NCBI GenBank assembly: GCA_964384415.1
Contig: CAYLMV010000004.1
Coordinates: 8,358 to 72,357 of the forward strand
From: JAGVPT01 sp964384415
GTDB taxonomy: Bacteria; Bacteroidota; Ignavibacteria; UBA10030; UBA8401
Direction: 5' to 3'
Length of the DNA stretch: 64,000 bases
Under the pieces are notes generated by a model. That model was not told the origin of the DNA, did no database searches, and saw nothing but the letters and a program-made list of their open reading frames with translations. Each line of letters begins with the position of its first letter. The first letter of the stretch is position 1. Shown in pieces: positions 44,574 to 54,049 of the stretch. The translations under genes were made by a program, and so were the position numbers.

Positions 44574-45362
44574 ATGAAATCGTTCGCTCATTTTATTTTG
44601 TTCGTGATGGTGACACTCTCGTTCACTCTTTCCACTGCCTCAGGCCAAACAAGAAACGTCGGCAGGGGAGTTAAAGTGACATGGTACGGCCATGCTGCAT
44701 TCAAGGTCGAAACGGCGAAAGGCAAGGTAATCCTGATTGACCCATGGCTCGACAACCCAAAAGCTCCGAGCAGCGCCCGGAACATTGACAAAGTCGATCT
44801 TATTCTCGTGACGCACGGTCATTCCGATCATATCGGCAACACCGTTGAGCTCTCGCAGAAGTTCGATGCCCCCGTTGTCTGCAATAGCGCTCTGGCCGCC
44901 TACCTGACGGGCAAAGGAGTGAAGAAGACGATCATTCTGGACTACTCCGGTTCCTACGAAGCGGACAATGTGAAGATCGTCATGGTTCACGCAGACCATA
45001 GCTCGACGATTGAAGACGGAGGAGCAAGAATCGATGGAGGACTCGCCGCAGGATTTGTGATCCAGTGCGAGAATGGCGTGACCGTTTATCACGCGGGCGA
45101 CACCGGCGTTTTCGGCGACATGAAGCTCATCGCGGATCTCTATAAGCCGGACATCGTGATGATTCCGATCGGAGGAGTGTATACGATGGGACCCCGCGAG
45201 GCCGCGAAGGCCTGCGAGCTGCTCAATCCAAAATGTATTATACCGATGCACTACGGAACATTTCCCGCGCTGACGGGCGCTCCCGAAGAAATGAAGGGAT
45301 ATTTGCCCGTCCAATTGAAGAGCAGAGTGGTGGATATACTTCCGGGCGACACGATTAACTGA
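44574..45362 (+). CDS. Exported UPF0173-family metal-dependent hydrolase
   Basis: A 262-residue metallo-beta-lactamase-fold hydrolase. It has a signal peptide (HFILFVMVTLSFTLSTASGQ), GHAAFKVETAKGKVILIDPWLDNP, the metal-binding VTHGHSDHIGN (HxHxDH), VYHAGDTGVFGDM and PMHYGTFPAL near the end. This is the UPF0173/UlaG-like family, whose substrate is mostly unknown. The signal peptide is unusual, since most members are cytoplasmic. In tandem with the dehydrogenase upstream and the Dus gene 15 bp downstream. Confidence 0.85.
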   Translation: MKSFAHFILFVMVTLSFTLSTASGQTRNVGRGVKVTWYGHAAFKVETAKGKVILIDPWLDNPKAPSSARNIDKVDLILVTHGHSDHIGNTVELSQKFDAPVVCNSALAAYLTGKGVKKTIILDYSGSYEADNVKIVMVHADHSSTIEDGGARIDGGLAAGFVIQCENGVTVYHAGDTGVFGDMKLIADLYKPDIVMIPIGGVYTMGPREAAKACELLNPKCIIPMHYGTFPALTGAPEEMKGYLPVQLKSRVVDILPGDTIN

Positions 45363-45377
45363 CGAACTGAGAAGAAA

Positions 45378-46379
45378 GTGAAGATAGGTTCCCTCGAAAT
45401 AAATAATCCTATACTCCTCGCGCCGATGGAAGACGTGACGGACCCGCCGTTTCGCCTTGTTTGCAAACGGCTCGGGGCCGATATTGTCTACACCGAATTT
45501 GTGAACTCCGAGGGACTTGTCAGGAACAGCGAGAAGACGAAGAAGAAGATGTTCTTCTCCGAAGAAGAACGCCCTTTCGGAATTCAAATCTACGGAGGCG
45601 AGGAATCGTCGATGGGCGGAGCGGCCGCGATTGCCGAGAGCCTTAATCCGGATATTATCGATATCAACTGCGGCTGTTGGGTGAAAGATGTTGCCATGAG
45701 GGGAGCCGGCGCGGGGCTGCTGAAGGATTTGCCGAGAATGGAGAGGATTGTCTCCACCGTCGTCAAGGCGACGACGAAGCCTGTCACTGTCAAAACGCGT
45801 CTCGGGTGGGATGAAAATTCCATACGGATTGTGGAAGTGGCTAAGATGCTGGAGGGAGTAGGCGTGCAGGGCCTGACAGTCCATTGCCGCACCCGCGCTC
45901 AGGCGCACAAGGGTTTTCCCGACTACTCCTGGATTCCCAGAATAAAAGAAGCGGTGAAGATTCCGGTCATCGTCAACGGAAATATTTTTGAGCCCGCGGA
46001 TGTGCAGCGCGTATTTGACGACACCGGCTGCGATGGAGTGATGATCGGCAGGGGCGCCATTGACAACCCCTGGATCTTCCGTCAGGCAAAGGAATTCATG
46101 CAGACGGGAAAAGTGTCCGTTTTCGTTTCATTGGACGAACGCGTTGCGCTTTGCATTGAACACCTGAAACTTTCGATCGAGTACAAAGGCGACCGGACCG
46201 GTATCCTCGAAATGAGAAAGCATTATTCAGGCTACCTTCACGGCACGCCGAATGTCGCAAAACTTCGTGCAGAATTGATGACCTATACTGCTTTCGATCC
46301 CATTGTCGAACGGCTGCATCGGTTCACGGAAGAAGCGCTCATTCGTCCCGAGTCATCCGAATCGATTGTCTTTGTATAA
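45378..46379 (+). CDS. tRNA-dihydrouridine synthase (DusB-like)
   Basis: A 333-residue FMN enzyme that reduces uridines in tRNA D-loops. It starts with GTG and shows LEINNPILLAPMEDVTDPPFRLVCKRLGAD, EFVNSEGLVRN and the active-site Cys region DINCGCWVKDVAMRGAGAGLL, where the common GCP is GCW here. VKTRLGWDEN, GVQGLTVHCRTRAQAHKG and VNGNIFEPADVQRVFDDTGCDGVMIGRGAIDNPWIF follow. The motif set fits Dus of the DusB group. Same-strand neighbour of the hydrolase. Confidence 0.92.
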   Translation: MKIGSLEINNPILLAPMEDVTDPPFRLVCKRLGADIVYTEFVNSEGLVRNSEKTKKKMFFSEEERPFGIQIYGGEESSMGGAAAIAESLNPDIIDINCGCWVKDVAMRGAGAGLLKDLPRMERIVSTVVKATTKPVTVKTRLGWDENSIRIVEVAKMLEGVGVQGLTVHCRTRAQAHKGFPDYSWIPRIKEAVKIPVIVNGNIFEPADVQRVFDDTGCDGVMIGRGAIDNPWIFRQAKEFMQTGKVSVFVSLDERVALCIEHLKLSIEYKGDRTGILEMRKHYSGYLHGTPNVAKLRAELMTYTAFDPIVERLHRFTEEALIRPESSESIVFV

Positions 46380-46504
46380 ACGCTTTGCGATTCAGCCTCA
46401 TTTCAATTATCTTCCACTGCGCGGCGAAGTCAACAGTTGCAGAACTCCTCGCGCCGCGCAACTGCTTCTGTCGCCGAACGATTCCTCACAACTGAACGAG
46501 CTGG

Positions 46505-47122
46505 ATGATCGCCTTCATCGTCGGATTTATCGTAGGATTCTTTACGTCGATGCCCATCGGGCCGATCAATATCGCGGTCATGATGAAAGGGCTCTCGAAC
46601 AAAACCGGCCAGGGTTTCATGATCGGCGCCGGTTCAGGGTGGATGGATTTCGTCTATTGCGCCGCTGCGATGTTCGGGATCTCGGTTCTGAATTCCAACC
46701 CCAAGATCGATCTCGTTTTCAGGATCCTTGCCTTTGTTATATTCCTTGCATTCGGCATACGAACGACATTCTTCAAGATGCGCGAAGCCAAACTCGCGAA
46801 AAGCGAGGAGGCTCCCGGCTTCAAGCGGTATTTCCTTTTCGGCATCGTCCTCTATCTTTCCAATCCCTCCTTTATTGCCTACTGGATCACAGTCGCAGGC
46901 ATCATTCATGGATATCACATTCTTGCAATATCAGCGTACAATAACTTGTTTTTCGCGTTGGGTACCGGGTTCGGAACAACAGGGTGGTTTGTCGTCCTCC
47001 TCGAACTTGTCGAACGGCAGAAGATGAAACTCGATCATGCGCTCATCGAGAAGATCACTCGCGGTTTTGGTATCGTCCTGATTGTGATCAGCCTGATCAT
47101 GGGGTATCGATTGCTCTCGTGA
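46505..47122 (+). CDS. LysE-family amino-acid exporter
   Basis: A 205-residue membrane protein of the LysE/RhtB superfamily: about six helices with the family opening AFIVGFIVGFFTSMPIGPINIAVMMKGL and a FGIVLYLSNPSFIAYWITVAG segment. ATG 46505 is the first after a non-coding gap and begins at the first helix. It likely exports an amino acid or a related small compound. The family also includes uncharacterised members. Confidence 0.83.
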   Translation: MIAFIVGFIVGFFTSMPIGPINIAVMMKGLSNKTGQGFMIGAGSGWMDFVYCAAAMFGISVLNSNPKIDLVFRILAFVIFLAFGIRTTFFKMREAKLAKSEEAPGFKRYFLFGIVLYLSNPSFIAYWITVAGIIHGYHILAISAYNNLFFALGTGFGTTGWFVVLLELVERQKMKLDHALIEKITRGFGIVLIVISLIMGYRLLS

Positions 47123-47201
47123 TGTCGAGTCCCGGCGTGAAGCGTTTGTAGGATTGCCAATAATTTATCGTCCCAACCTCTCAATCTAAAGGAGCATTGT
47201 C

Positions 47202-49178
47202 ATGGCCACGACAGTTCCACAAGGCAGCGGTGTAAACATTACTTCGGTCCTGAAGGAATTCCGCGTGTTTAAGCCGAGTGCAAAATTTGCCAAGACGGCG
47301 GCGTTGAAGTCGTTTACGCAATATCGAAAGATGTACAATGAGTCGATCCACTCGCCGGAAAAATTCTGGGGGGAAATGGCAAATGAGCTTTCGTGGTACA
47401 AGAAATGGACTAAAGTTCTTCGATGGAAGCTTCCCTTCGCGCAATGGTTTGTCGGAGGAAAAATAAATGTCTCGTATAATTGCCTGGACCGGCATCTGCT
47501 GACGTGGAGAAAGAACAAAGCGGCGATCATATGGGAAGGGGAGCCGGGAGATACCCGGACTCTCACCTATGGCGACCTTCATCGCGAGGTGTGCCGGTGT
47601 GCAAATGTGTTGAAGAAGCTCGGCGTTGAAAAGGGCGATCGCATTGTCATATATATGCCGATGATTCCCGAGCTCCCTATCACGATGCTCGCGTGCGCCA
47701 GAATCGGCGCGACCCATAGTGTAATCTTCGGTGGATTTAGCGCAGAAGCGTTGAAGGACAGGATCAATGACGCCCAGGCAAAACTCGTTGTTACAGCTGA
47801 TGGGGGATACCGCCGCGGCGGAGTTATTCCATTAAAGGCAAACGTCGATGAGGCGCTCAAGGTCTCGCCGTCGGTGGAGAGTGTCATCGTCGTCAACAGG
47901 GTGGGACTCGATGTCACGATGGATCCAGGCCGCGATCACTGGTGGGAAGCTCTCATGTCCACCACGTCAGCAGAATGTGAGCCGGAAAAATTGGATTCGG
48001 AACACCCCCTCTATATACTCTACACGAGCGGAACCACCGGCAAACCAAAAGGAGTGGTTCATTCGACTGCGGGCTACCTGCTCGGCTGCCATCTCACGAT
48101 GAAATACGTATTCGATCTGAAAGACACCGATACATACTGGTGCACCGCAGACATTGGCTGGGTGACCGGGCATAGCTACATCGTTTACGGGCCTTTCTCA
48201 AACGGCGCCACGGTTGTCATGTACGAAGGAGCGCCCAATCACCCCGAGCCGGACCGTTTCTGGAGCATTATTGAAAAATACAAGGTTAACATATTTTATA
48301 CGGCTCCGACCGCTATTCGCGCCTTTATTAAGTGGGGAGAACAATGGCCCCTCAAACACGACCTAAGTTCACTGCGCCTCCTTGGGACAGTGGGTGAGCC
48401 GATCAACCCAGAGGCCTGGATGTGGTATAACAAGATCATCGGGAAGGGAAAATGCCCTATTGTTGATACCTGGTGGCAAACCGAGACCGGCTCTATTATG
48501 ATTTCCCCTATCCCGGGAGTAACCCCCACGAAACCCGGCACCGCCACGTTGCCTTTCTTCGGCATCCAGCCGGACGTGGTAAACAAAGAGGGAAAGTCAG
48601 TGCCCGTTACCCAGGGCGGCTATCTTGTGATCAAGAAACCATGGCCTTCGATGATGCGCGGAGTGTACGGAGATCCTGAGAGATTCAAGAAGACATATTG
48701 GAGCGATATCAAGGGCGTCTATTTTACGGGTGACGGCGCGAGGCGCGACAAGGATGGTTATTACTGGATCATGGGGAGAGTGGACGATGTTATCAACGTC
48801 TCAGGTCATCGGCTCGGCACAATGGAAGTGGAAAGCGCTCTGGTTAGCCATCCGTATGTTGCCGAAGCAGCCGTAGTCGGAAAGCCGGATGAGATAAAGG
48901 GGTCGGCGATATGCGCCTTTGTAACGCTGGAGGGAAAGCGATCTCCGACGGCTCAGTTAAAGGAAGAGCTGAGGCTCCATGTCGCGAAAGAAATAGGCGC
49001 AATGGCAAAACCGGATGACATTAGATTCACGGACGCGCTTCCAAAAACAAGAAGCGGCAAGATTATGCGCAGATTGTTGCGGGAGATCGCTGCCGGCGGC
49101 GCAACGACGGGGGACACAACAACGCTCGAGGATTTTTCCGTGATTGAAAAATTGCGCCATCACGAGGACGAAGAATAG
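47202..49178 (+). CDS. acs: Acetyl-CoA synthetase (AMP-forming)
   Basis: A 658-residue enzyme. A good AAGGAG site precedes the ATG. Seen are the N-terminal Acs cap and the ATP-binding ILYTSGTTGKPKGVVHSTAGYL, followed by TADIGWVTGHSYIVYGP, VDTWWQTETGSIMISP, and YFTGDGARRDKDGYYWIMGRVDDVINVSGHRLGTMEVE. Near the end PKTRSGKIMRRLLREI carries the conserved Lys that is often acetylated for regulation. It activates acetate to acetyl-CoA. Acetate kinase is encoded at 57280-58491, so both acetate routes are present. Confidence 0.96.
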   Translation: MATTVPQGSGVNITSVLKEFRVFKPSAKFAKTAALKSFTQYRKMYNESIHSPEKFWGEMANELSWYKKWTKVLRWKLPFAQWFVGGKINVSYNCLDRHLLTWRKNKAAIIWEGEPGDTRTLTYGDLHREVCRCANVLKKLGVEKGDRIVIYMPMIPELPITMLACARIGATHSVIFGGFSAEALKDRINDAQAKLVVTADGGYRRGGVIPLKANVDEALKVSPSVESVIVVNRVGLDVTMDPGRDHWWEALMSTTSAECEPEKLDSEHPLYILYTSGTTGKPKGVVHSTAGYLLGCHLTMKYVFDLKDTDTYWCTADIGWVTGHSYIVYGPFSNGATVVMYEGAPNHPEPDRFWSIIEKYKVNIFYTAPTAIRAFIKWGEQWPLKHDLSSLRLLGTVGEPINPEAWMWYNKIIGKGKCPIVDTWWQTETGSIMISPIPGVTPTKPGTATLPFFGIQPDVVNKEGKSVPVTQGGYLVIKKPWPSMMRGVYGDPERFKKTYWSDIKGVYFTGDGARRDKDGYYWIMGRVDDVINVSGHRLGTMEVESALVSHPYVAEAAVVGKPDEIKGSAICAFVTLEGKRSPTAQLKEELRLHVAKEIGAMAKPDDIRFTDALPKTRSGKIMRRLLREIAAGGATTGDTTTLEDFSVIEKLRHHEDEE

Positions 49179-49402
49179 AGAAGCAAAGCGGGGACTGCGG
49201 CAGCACTTGGCGTTCAGCAAAAGGTCTTCCGATTCAAAATCTACAATGATGAGCGCGTCCCGGAGTTCGAGAAACTCACCGTAGGGTGAGAAGCCGACAT
49301 CTGCGGCCAAGATTATACTTGCGCCATTTTCTCGACTTTGCTATATTCAGACGTCCTCGGTTGAGCAGGAGAATCCACCACCACGTTTTTTCTTCATCCG
49401 TA

Positions 49403-49912
49403 ATGCCCAAAGTTTACTGCACATCATTCGATTCGAAGATAGGCCATATCTATATCGCTTCAACCGATCGGGGAGCGTGCAAGATAAGCATCCCGAAAGA
49501 ATCGAAGAAGGATTTTTTTGATTGGCTGTCGATGCATTTCGACGACGAAGACGTGGTCGAGAACAAAAGCCGTAACAAAGATACGATCGACCAGCTTAAT
49601 CGATACTTCAACGGGAAACTGGCAAAGTTCTCGGCGCCGATCGACCAGATCGGGACCGCATTTCAACTGCGCGTATGGAAAGAGTTGATGCACATCCCGT
49701 ACGGCACCACTATCACCTACAAGCAGCTCGCTCGAAGAGTCGGAGTCCCGCGCGGATTTCGCGCCGTCGGCACCGCGAACGGCAGCAACCCTCTTCCGAT
49801 TGTCGTTCCGTGCCACAGGGTCGTGGGGCATGATGGCTCTCTTGCAGGATACTCGGCCGGGGTAAAGACAAAAGAATTTCTTCTCCGCCTCGAAGGGGCA
49901 ATCATTCTCTAA
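49403..49912 (+). CDS. ogt: Methylated-DNA-protein cysteine methyltransferase (Ogt)
   Basis: A 169-residue repair protein, starting at ATG 49403; longer frames upstream lack the family N-terminus. The C-terminal domain is clear: GTAFQLRVWKELMHIPYGTTITYKQLARRVGVP, FRAVGTANGSNPLPIVVPCHRVVGHDGSLAGYSAG. The active Cys is in PCHRV. It removes alkyl groups from O6-alkylguanine to itself. The gene is isolated, with a repeat-rich spacer before the UvrD/PcrA gene. Confidence 0.95.
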   Translation: MPKVYCTSFDSKIGHIYIASTDRGACKISIPKESKKDFFDWLSMHFDDEDVVENKSRNKDTIDQLNRYFNGKLAKFSAPIDQIGTAFQLRVWKELMHIPYGTTITYKQLARRVGVPRGFRAVGTANGSNPLPIVVPCHRVVGHDGSLAGYSAGVKTKEFLLRLEGAIIL

Positions 49913-50057
49913 TTCGCGTTCCCGGTTTTCTCTCCCCGTTCTCTCTCCCCATATAGCGGTTTCTCACTTTGCATTAAAGCACTCTTCTTTCTCTGATGCC
50001 AGAGAGAGAAGCGAAGTCCCGCTGTGCGGGATCCCGCCTTTCATAGCCTTTTGAAAG

Positions 50058-50168
50058 CGGGAAGAGCATTCGGAATCGGAACGAAGCGATGCTTTTGCGT
50101 GCATTTCCTGAAGAAAACGGCTTCCACAAGCCATGGCTCTTCCCGGCCGTTTTCTAAACGCACGCATC
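50058..50168. repeat. Nested palindromic element upstream of UvrD/PcrA
   Basis: AGAAAACGGC (50112-50121) pairs perfectly with GCCGTTTTCT (50146-50155). The outer arms GCGTGCATTT (50097-50106) and AAACGCACGC (50156-50165) pair with one mismatch, separated by a 5-nt bulge. CGGGAAGAGC (50058-50067) also matches GCTCTTCCCG (50136-50145) as an alternative pairing. This looks like a repeated palindromic or MITE-like element. Confidence 0.6.
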
Positions 50169-50225
50169 GTCTTCTCCCACAATACCGCCGATTCCGGGGC
50201 CATCGCTTCTTCGCGAGTCAAACGA

Positions 50226-50378
50226 GTCGAAATCGACGGGTGCGCGGGAGGGTAGGATTCAATCGAAGGGTTTCAATTTCGACGCAACTACTCACCGCTT
50301 GAAAACTCAAGAATGTTGAAGCGCCGAAATTGTCAGTTTGTGTGATAGGGATTGAATCCGCGCGTTTCGATTTCGACG
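50226..50378. repeat. Long imperfect inverted repeat
   Basis: A left arm beginning GTCGAAATCGAC (50226) and ending GGATTCAATC (50263) is repeated in reverse complement at 50351-50378 with gaps. It flanks the 13-bp hairpin at 50389. Confidence 0.5.
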
Positions 50379-50388
50379 GATTTCTTTG

Positions 50389-50417
50389 GTTACTTTCTTT
50401 CTCGGAAAGAAAGTAAC
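50389..50417. other. Perfect 13-bp hairpin with TCG loop
   Basis: GTTACTTTCTTTC pairs with GAAAGAAAGTAAC around TCG. It lies about 130 bases before the UvrD/PcrA start. This GTTACTTTCTTTC hairpin is a common type of intergenic repeat in bacteria. Confidence 0.6.
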
Positions 50418-50544
50418 ATCGAATACGTGAACGGCGTGAATTATTTCTAAACGGCTAGCTATGTCAACCCGGCCGTAATGCAATTTACCCGGTTGCATCA
50501 CTTTGGTAATTTGCGTATTATTCCGCACGCATCTTCAAATTCCC

Positions 50545-52794
50545 ATGGACTTGACGAACGAACTAAACTCCGTACAAAAGCAAGCCGTCTCCGCTATGGA
50601 GGGTCCGGTCATGATTGTCGCCGGCGCCGGAAGCGGCAAGACCCGAGTCCTTACCTACCGAGTCGCCCATCTTATCGACCAGGGAGTGAAGCCGTACCAA
50701 ATCCTCGCGCTCACCTTCACGAACAAGGCTGCGAAAGAGATGAAGCACCGGATCGAACATCTCGTCGGCGACCATGCGCGAGACGTTTGGGCGGGCACGT
50801 TTCATTCTATCTTTGCGCGTATTCTTCGTCACGAATGCGAAGCGATCGGGTTCCAGAGAAATTTTACGATCTACGACAGCGACGACAGCCTGGGTCTTGT
50901 GAAGTCGATCATGTCCTCGCTGAATATCTCCGCCCAGCAGTTCAACCCGAGAGGGGTTCAATCCAGGATCAGCGGAGCGAAGAATCATCTTGTCTCGCCC
51001 CAGGAATACGACAACGTGGCCAAGGATCCGTTCGAGCAGTGCGCTGCGACGGTCTTCAAAGAATACCAGCAGCGCCTGCAAAAGAACAATGCAATGGACT
51101 TTGACGATCTGCTGTTGAAGCCGATAGAATTGTTCCAGAAACATGACGGGATCCTCGAAAAGTATCAATACCGGTTCCGGTATTTGCTCGTGGACGAGTA
51201 TCAGGATACGAACCGGGCTCAGTATGTCCTTATCAATTTGCTCGCCAAGCGTTTCAGCAACATTTGCGTCGTCGGCGATGATGCTCAGAGCATTTACGCC
51301 TTCCGCGGCGCGGACATCAAGAATATCCTTGATTTTGAACGGGATTATCCACATTGCCGGGTTTTCAGGCTCGAACAAAACTACCGGTCAACGAAGACAA
51401 TCCTCGCCGCGGCAGACTCCGTTATCAAGAACAACAAGAACCAGATCCACAAGACTCTATGGACCTCCAACCCTCAGGGCGAGTTGATCACTATTATTGA
51501 GGCGGAGGATGACAAAGACGAAGGCCTGAAAATCGTCTCGCATATCCAGGATCAATGCGCGAAGATGAAACTGGACCTTAAGGATTTTGCCGTTTTGTAT
51601 CGCACCAACGCGCAGTCACGCTCGCTGGAGGATGGACTGAGAAGGAACGGCATACCGTACGTCATCATCGGAGGAGTCGAATTCTACAAGCGAAAAGAAA
51701 TCAAGGACGTGCTGGCGTACCTCCGGGTGATCGTCAATCCGAAGGACGAAGAGGGTCTCTTGAGGATCATCAATTATCCTGTCCGCGGAATAGGCGATAC
51801 GACGATCGAAAAGCTGCTTCTCCTTTCCCGTGCCCCGGGGGCGAAGGATATTTTTGACGTGCTGAAGAATGCCGGCTCGGTCACAACGATCGGCGAGAAG
51901 ACGAGAAATGGGATTCTTCAATTTGCTGCGTTCATTCAGAAATACATTGATTTGAAGACCCAGATGTCGGCCAGCGAATTGGCGCGGTCGATGGTGGATG
52001 AACTCGGAATTCTGCGGAGCCTGAAAGACGAAGCAACTCCCGAAGCGCTGGGACGGTGGGAGAATATCCAGGAACTCCTTTCGGCGATCACGGAGTTCAC
52101 TTCCGAAAAACCGGACGCCAGGCTGGAGGACTTTCTGGAAGAGGTCTCGCTCGTGTCGCCCGTGGATGAAGCGGTGGATCAGCGGAATGCCGTGACGCTC
52201 ATGACCCTCCATGCGGCCAAAGGACTCGAGTTTCCCGTCGTCTTCATCGGCGGGTTGGAGGAGGGGCTGTTTCCGTTGTATCAGGTAGCTCCGGAGCCGG
52301 ACGAGCTGGAAGAGGAACGGCGGTTGTTCTATGTTGGAATTACCCGGGCGATGAAGAAATTGTACATGACGCACACCCGGCTTCGCTATCGATTCGGAGA
52401 TGTCACATATCCCGTGATCTCAAGATTTGCCGAAGAGATCGACTCGTCCCTCGTTCAGCACGAATCTCCCCGTCATTTTTCACTCTCCGGCTCGCGCCCG
52501 GACCTGCGTCCTCGCCGCACTGACGACGAGATGGCGGTGAAGTCGAGCTACACGACCGAACGGGCCCACGCGCCGAAGTACGGAGCCGAAAACGATCAAA
52601 CGCCAGACTATGAAAATGAATCGCAAGAGGTTGTTGTGTTGAGGGTCGGTGCGAAGGTCGAACACGAGGCGTTTGGAAGAGGAAAAATTCTTCAGCTTGC
52701 CGGAAAAGGAGACTCTTCGAAGGCGGTAGTGTTGTTTGAAAGCGTTGGTGCGAAAAACCTCATGCTCAAGTACGCGAAGCTTCGTCTTCTCTGA
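50545..52794 (+). CDS. UvrD/PcrA-type DNA helicase
   Basis: A 749-residue superfamily 1A 3'-5' helicase. ATG 50545 starts the conserved N-terminus MDLTNELNSVQKQAV; an earlier ATG would add 14 residues. The ordered motifs are: Ia/Walker A VAGAGSGKTRVL, LTFTNKAAKEM, motif II LVDEYQDTNRAQY, motif III VVGDDAQSIYAFRGAD, LEQNYRSTKTILAAAD, VAVLYRTNAQSRSLE-like VLYRTNAQSR, AAKGLEFPVVFIGGLEEGLFP and VGITRAMKKLYMTH. It unwinds DNA in mismatch and nucleotide-excision repair and removes stalled RecA. The C-terminus ends with the KVEHEAFGRGKILQL Tudor-like motif seen in PcrA that contacts RNA polymerase, and has a Ser/Arg-rich linker before it. Confidence 0.95.
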   Translation: MDLTNELNSVQKQAVSAMEGPVMIVAGAGSGKTRVLTYRVAHLIDQGVKPYQILALTFTNKAAKEMKHRIEHLVGDHARDVWAGTFHSIFARILRHECEAIGFQRNFTIYDSDDSLGLVKSIMSSLNISAQQFNPRGVQSRISGAKNHLVSPQEYDNVAKDPFEQCAATVFKEYQQRLQKNNAMDFDDLLLKPIELFQKHDGILEKYQYRFRYLLVDEYQDTNRAQYVLINLLAKRFSNICVVGDDAQSIYAFRGADIKNILDFERDYPHCRVFRLEQNYRSTKTILAAADSVIKNNKNQIHKTLWTSNPQGELITIIEAEDDKDEGLKIVSHIQDQCAKMKLDLKDFAVLYRTNAQSRSLEDGLRRNGIPYVIIGGVEFYKRKEIKDVLAYLRVIVNPKDEEGLLRIINYPVRGIGDTTIEKLLLLSRAPGAKDIFDVLKNAGSVTTIGEKTRNGILQFAAFIQKYIDLKTQMSASELARSMVDELGILRSLKDEATPEALGRWENIQELLSAITEFTSEKPDARLEDFLEEVSLVSPVDEAVDQRNAVTLMTLHAAKGLEFPVVFIGGLEEGLFPLYQVAPEPDELEEERRLFYVGITRAMKKLYMTHTRLRYRFGDVTYPVISRFAEEIDSSLVQHESPRHFSLSGSRPDLRPRRTDDEMAVKSSYTTERAHAPKYGAENDQTPDYENESQEVVVLRVGAKVEHEAFGRGKILQLAGKGDSSKAVVLFESVGAKNLMLKYAKLRLL

Positions 52795-52799
52795 TGATC

Positions 52800-53225
52800 T
52801 CAGGTGTCAATCCCGAAGTTGCGCGAACGCAGCAACGTCATATTCCCCCAATAGTCGCGGTGGATGTAGTGAGTGATGATCGCAGTGAATTGGGGAATCA
52901 AGGCCGGAGGGAGGAGGAAGCAGATGCGCGACGCTTTCCCGTTCTCCGGATTTTTGTGGTCGAAGAATACGTCGTATTGGGTCAACGAGTGCAGCGACTC
53001 CAGGTCTTCGTCCTCCGTTTTGATGACGCCGATGACGAACCGCTGTTGTGCTTCGTCAAAGGCGAAGACGTCCGGCTGCTTCTTCATTTGGTCGCCGTAG
53101 CCGTCGTTCGGCAGGGCCGCCGGCGGACGCAGTCCCGGAACATTTTTCGCGCCGACAATCGTTAACTGTTCGGATCGAAAATACTCCAGCAGTTCTTCAG
53201 CGAGGCGTGTAAGGATCTCTTCCAT
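52800..53225 (-). CDS. Small conserved-looking protein with a possible PD-(D/E)xK nuclease-like core
   Basis: A 141-residue cytoplasmic protein on the opposite strand, whose 3' end faces the UvrD/PcrA gene. It has QPDVFAFDEAQQRFVIGVIKTEDEDL (from about residue 50), an arrangement like the PD...(D/E)xK core of restriction-endonuclease folds but with Val-Ile rather than the usual acidic residue before Lys. EEILTRLAEELLEYFRSEQL precedes it. No confident family; it could be a nuclease-fold protein that lost catalysis. Probably expressed from its own promoter. Confidence 0.55.
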   Translation of the reverse strand: MEEILTRLAEELLEYFRSEQLTIVGAKNVPGLRPPAALPNDGYGDQMKKQPDVFAFDEAQQRFVIGVIKTEDEDLESLHSLTQYDVFFDHKNPENGKASRICFLLPPALIPQFTAIITHYIHRDYWGNMTLLRSRNFGIDT

Positions 53226-53270
53226 TGCACAGTAAAATTAATTTTTTCGGTCACGAAATGCAACGGACTC

Positions 53271-54026
53271 ATGTCAATTTCTGATACCAGAGCGGCGAAT
53301 CCCTCTTCTCTCCTCCAGAAAACTTGGTCCGTGCTGGCAGTCATCGGTTGTTTCGCGCTCGTCGAGTGGATCTCTTCGTTTCATTTCTTAGTCAGAATTT
53401 TCCCGCTCCCGTCATCCCTCTCCACCGGACTCGCCTGGCATTTTGAACATCAGGTGTGGCAATTCGGCATCGGCATGCTGGCGATCACGATCCTCTCGCG
53501 GGGCCATCTCTGGAGCTACGGGATTAACTCCTCTGAAATCCGGCTCTCGATGTCGATCCTGCTGAACTTTTATGCTGCGGGGCTGGTCCTCATTGTCGGT
53601 CTGATCGTCCTTCCCCTTCTTCTCTCTAGAACCTTGCCCCCTTATTTTACGGATATGAGCCGCACAGATATGGTCGTTTGGATTCTATTTCAATGGATGG
53701 CTGCGGCAGTGGGCGACGAGATATTCTTTCACGGGCTGTGCCAGACGCTGCTCTTGAAATACTGGAAGGGGAAGATTGTTGTGAAAACATTTGAATTGCC
53801 AGTCGTCGTCATTGTGATGGGAGCAGCGTTTGCACTCGGCAGGTCAAATGTTCTGGTCTACGGTAATCACTGGCTGGAATATCTTTTGGCCCTGCTGATC
53901 GGCCTTTATGGAGGGATTGTATACTACCGCACGAGGAGTCTGCTTACTCCAATGCTCTCACAGGCCTTTTTCTACGGCTTTCCGTTCGTCGTTCGCTTCA
54001 TCTATCTTGCCGTAGCATCGCGGTAA
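53271..54026 (+). CDS. CPBP/CAAX-protease-like membrane protein
   Basis: A 251-residue membrane protein with about six to seven helices. The region AAAVGDEIFFHGLCQTLLLKYW resembles the EExxxR motif of the CPBP (type II CAAX protease, ABI) family, but here it is DExxxH: Asp replaces the first Glu and His replaces the Arg. A His in YGNHWLEYLLALLIGLYGGIVY may be the second motif. CPBP proteins include proteases processing bacteriocins and membrane proteins, and some are inactive. The changed motif makes activity uncertain. Confidence 0.65.
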   Translation: MSISDTRAANPSSLLQKTWSVLAVIGCFALVEWISSFHFLVRIFPLPSSLSTGLAWHFEHQVWQFGIGMLAITILSRGHLWSYGINSSEIRLSMSILLNFYAAGLVLIVGLIVLPLLLSRTLPPYFTDMSRTDMVVWILFQWMAAAVGDEIFFHGLCQTLLLKYWKGKIVVKTFELPVVVIVMGAAFALGRSNVLVYGNHWLEYLLALLIGLYGGIVYYRTRSLLTPMLSQAFFYGFPFVVRFIYLAVASR

Positions 54027-54049
54027 CCCGCCTCAGTTCTCCCCGAACG

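Larger units (their letters stand above)
49913..50544. other. 632-bp non-coding region rich in inverted repeats
   Basis: No gene is supported. Several strong inverted repeats lie here (50097-50165, 50226-50378, 50389-50417). An 85-codon minus-strand frame at 49964-50221 overlaps the palindromes and has no recognisable protein features. Confidence 0.6.

Noticed and set aside
49964..50221. 85-codon minus-strand frame after ogt
   Set aside because: It overlaps strong palindromes and looks like a repeat-derived frame, not a protein gene.
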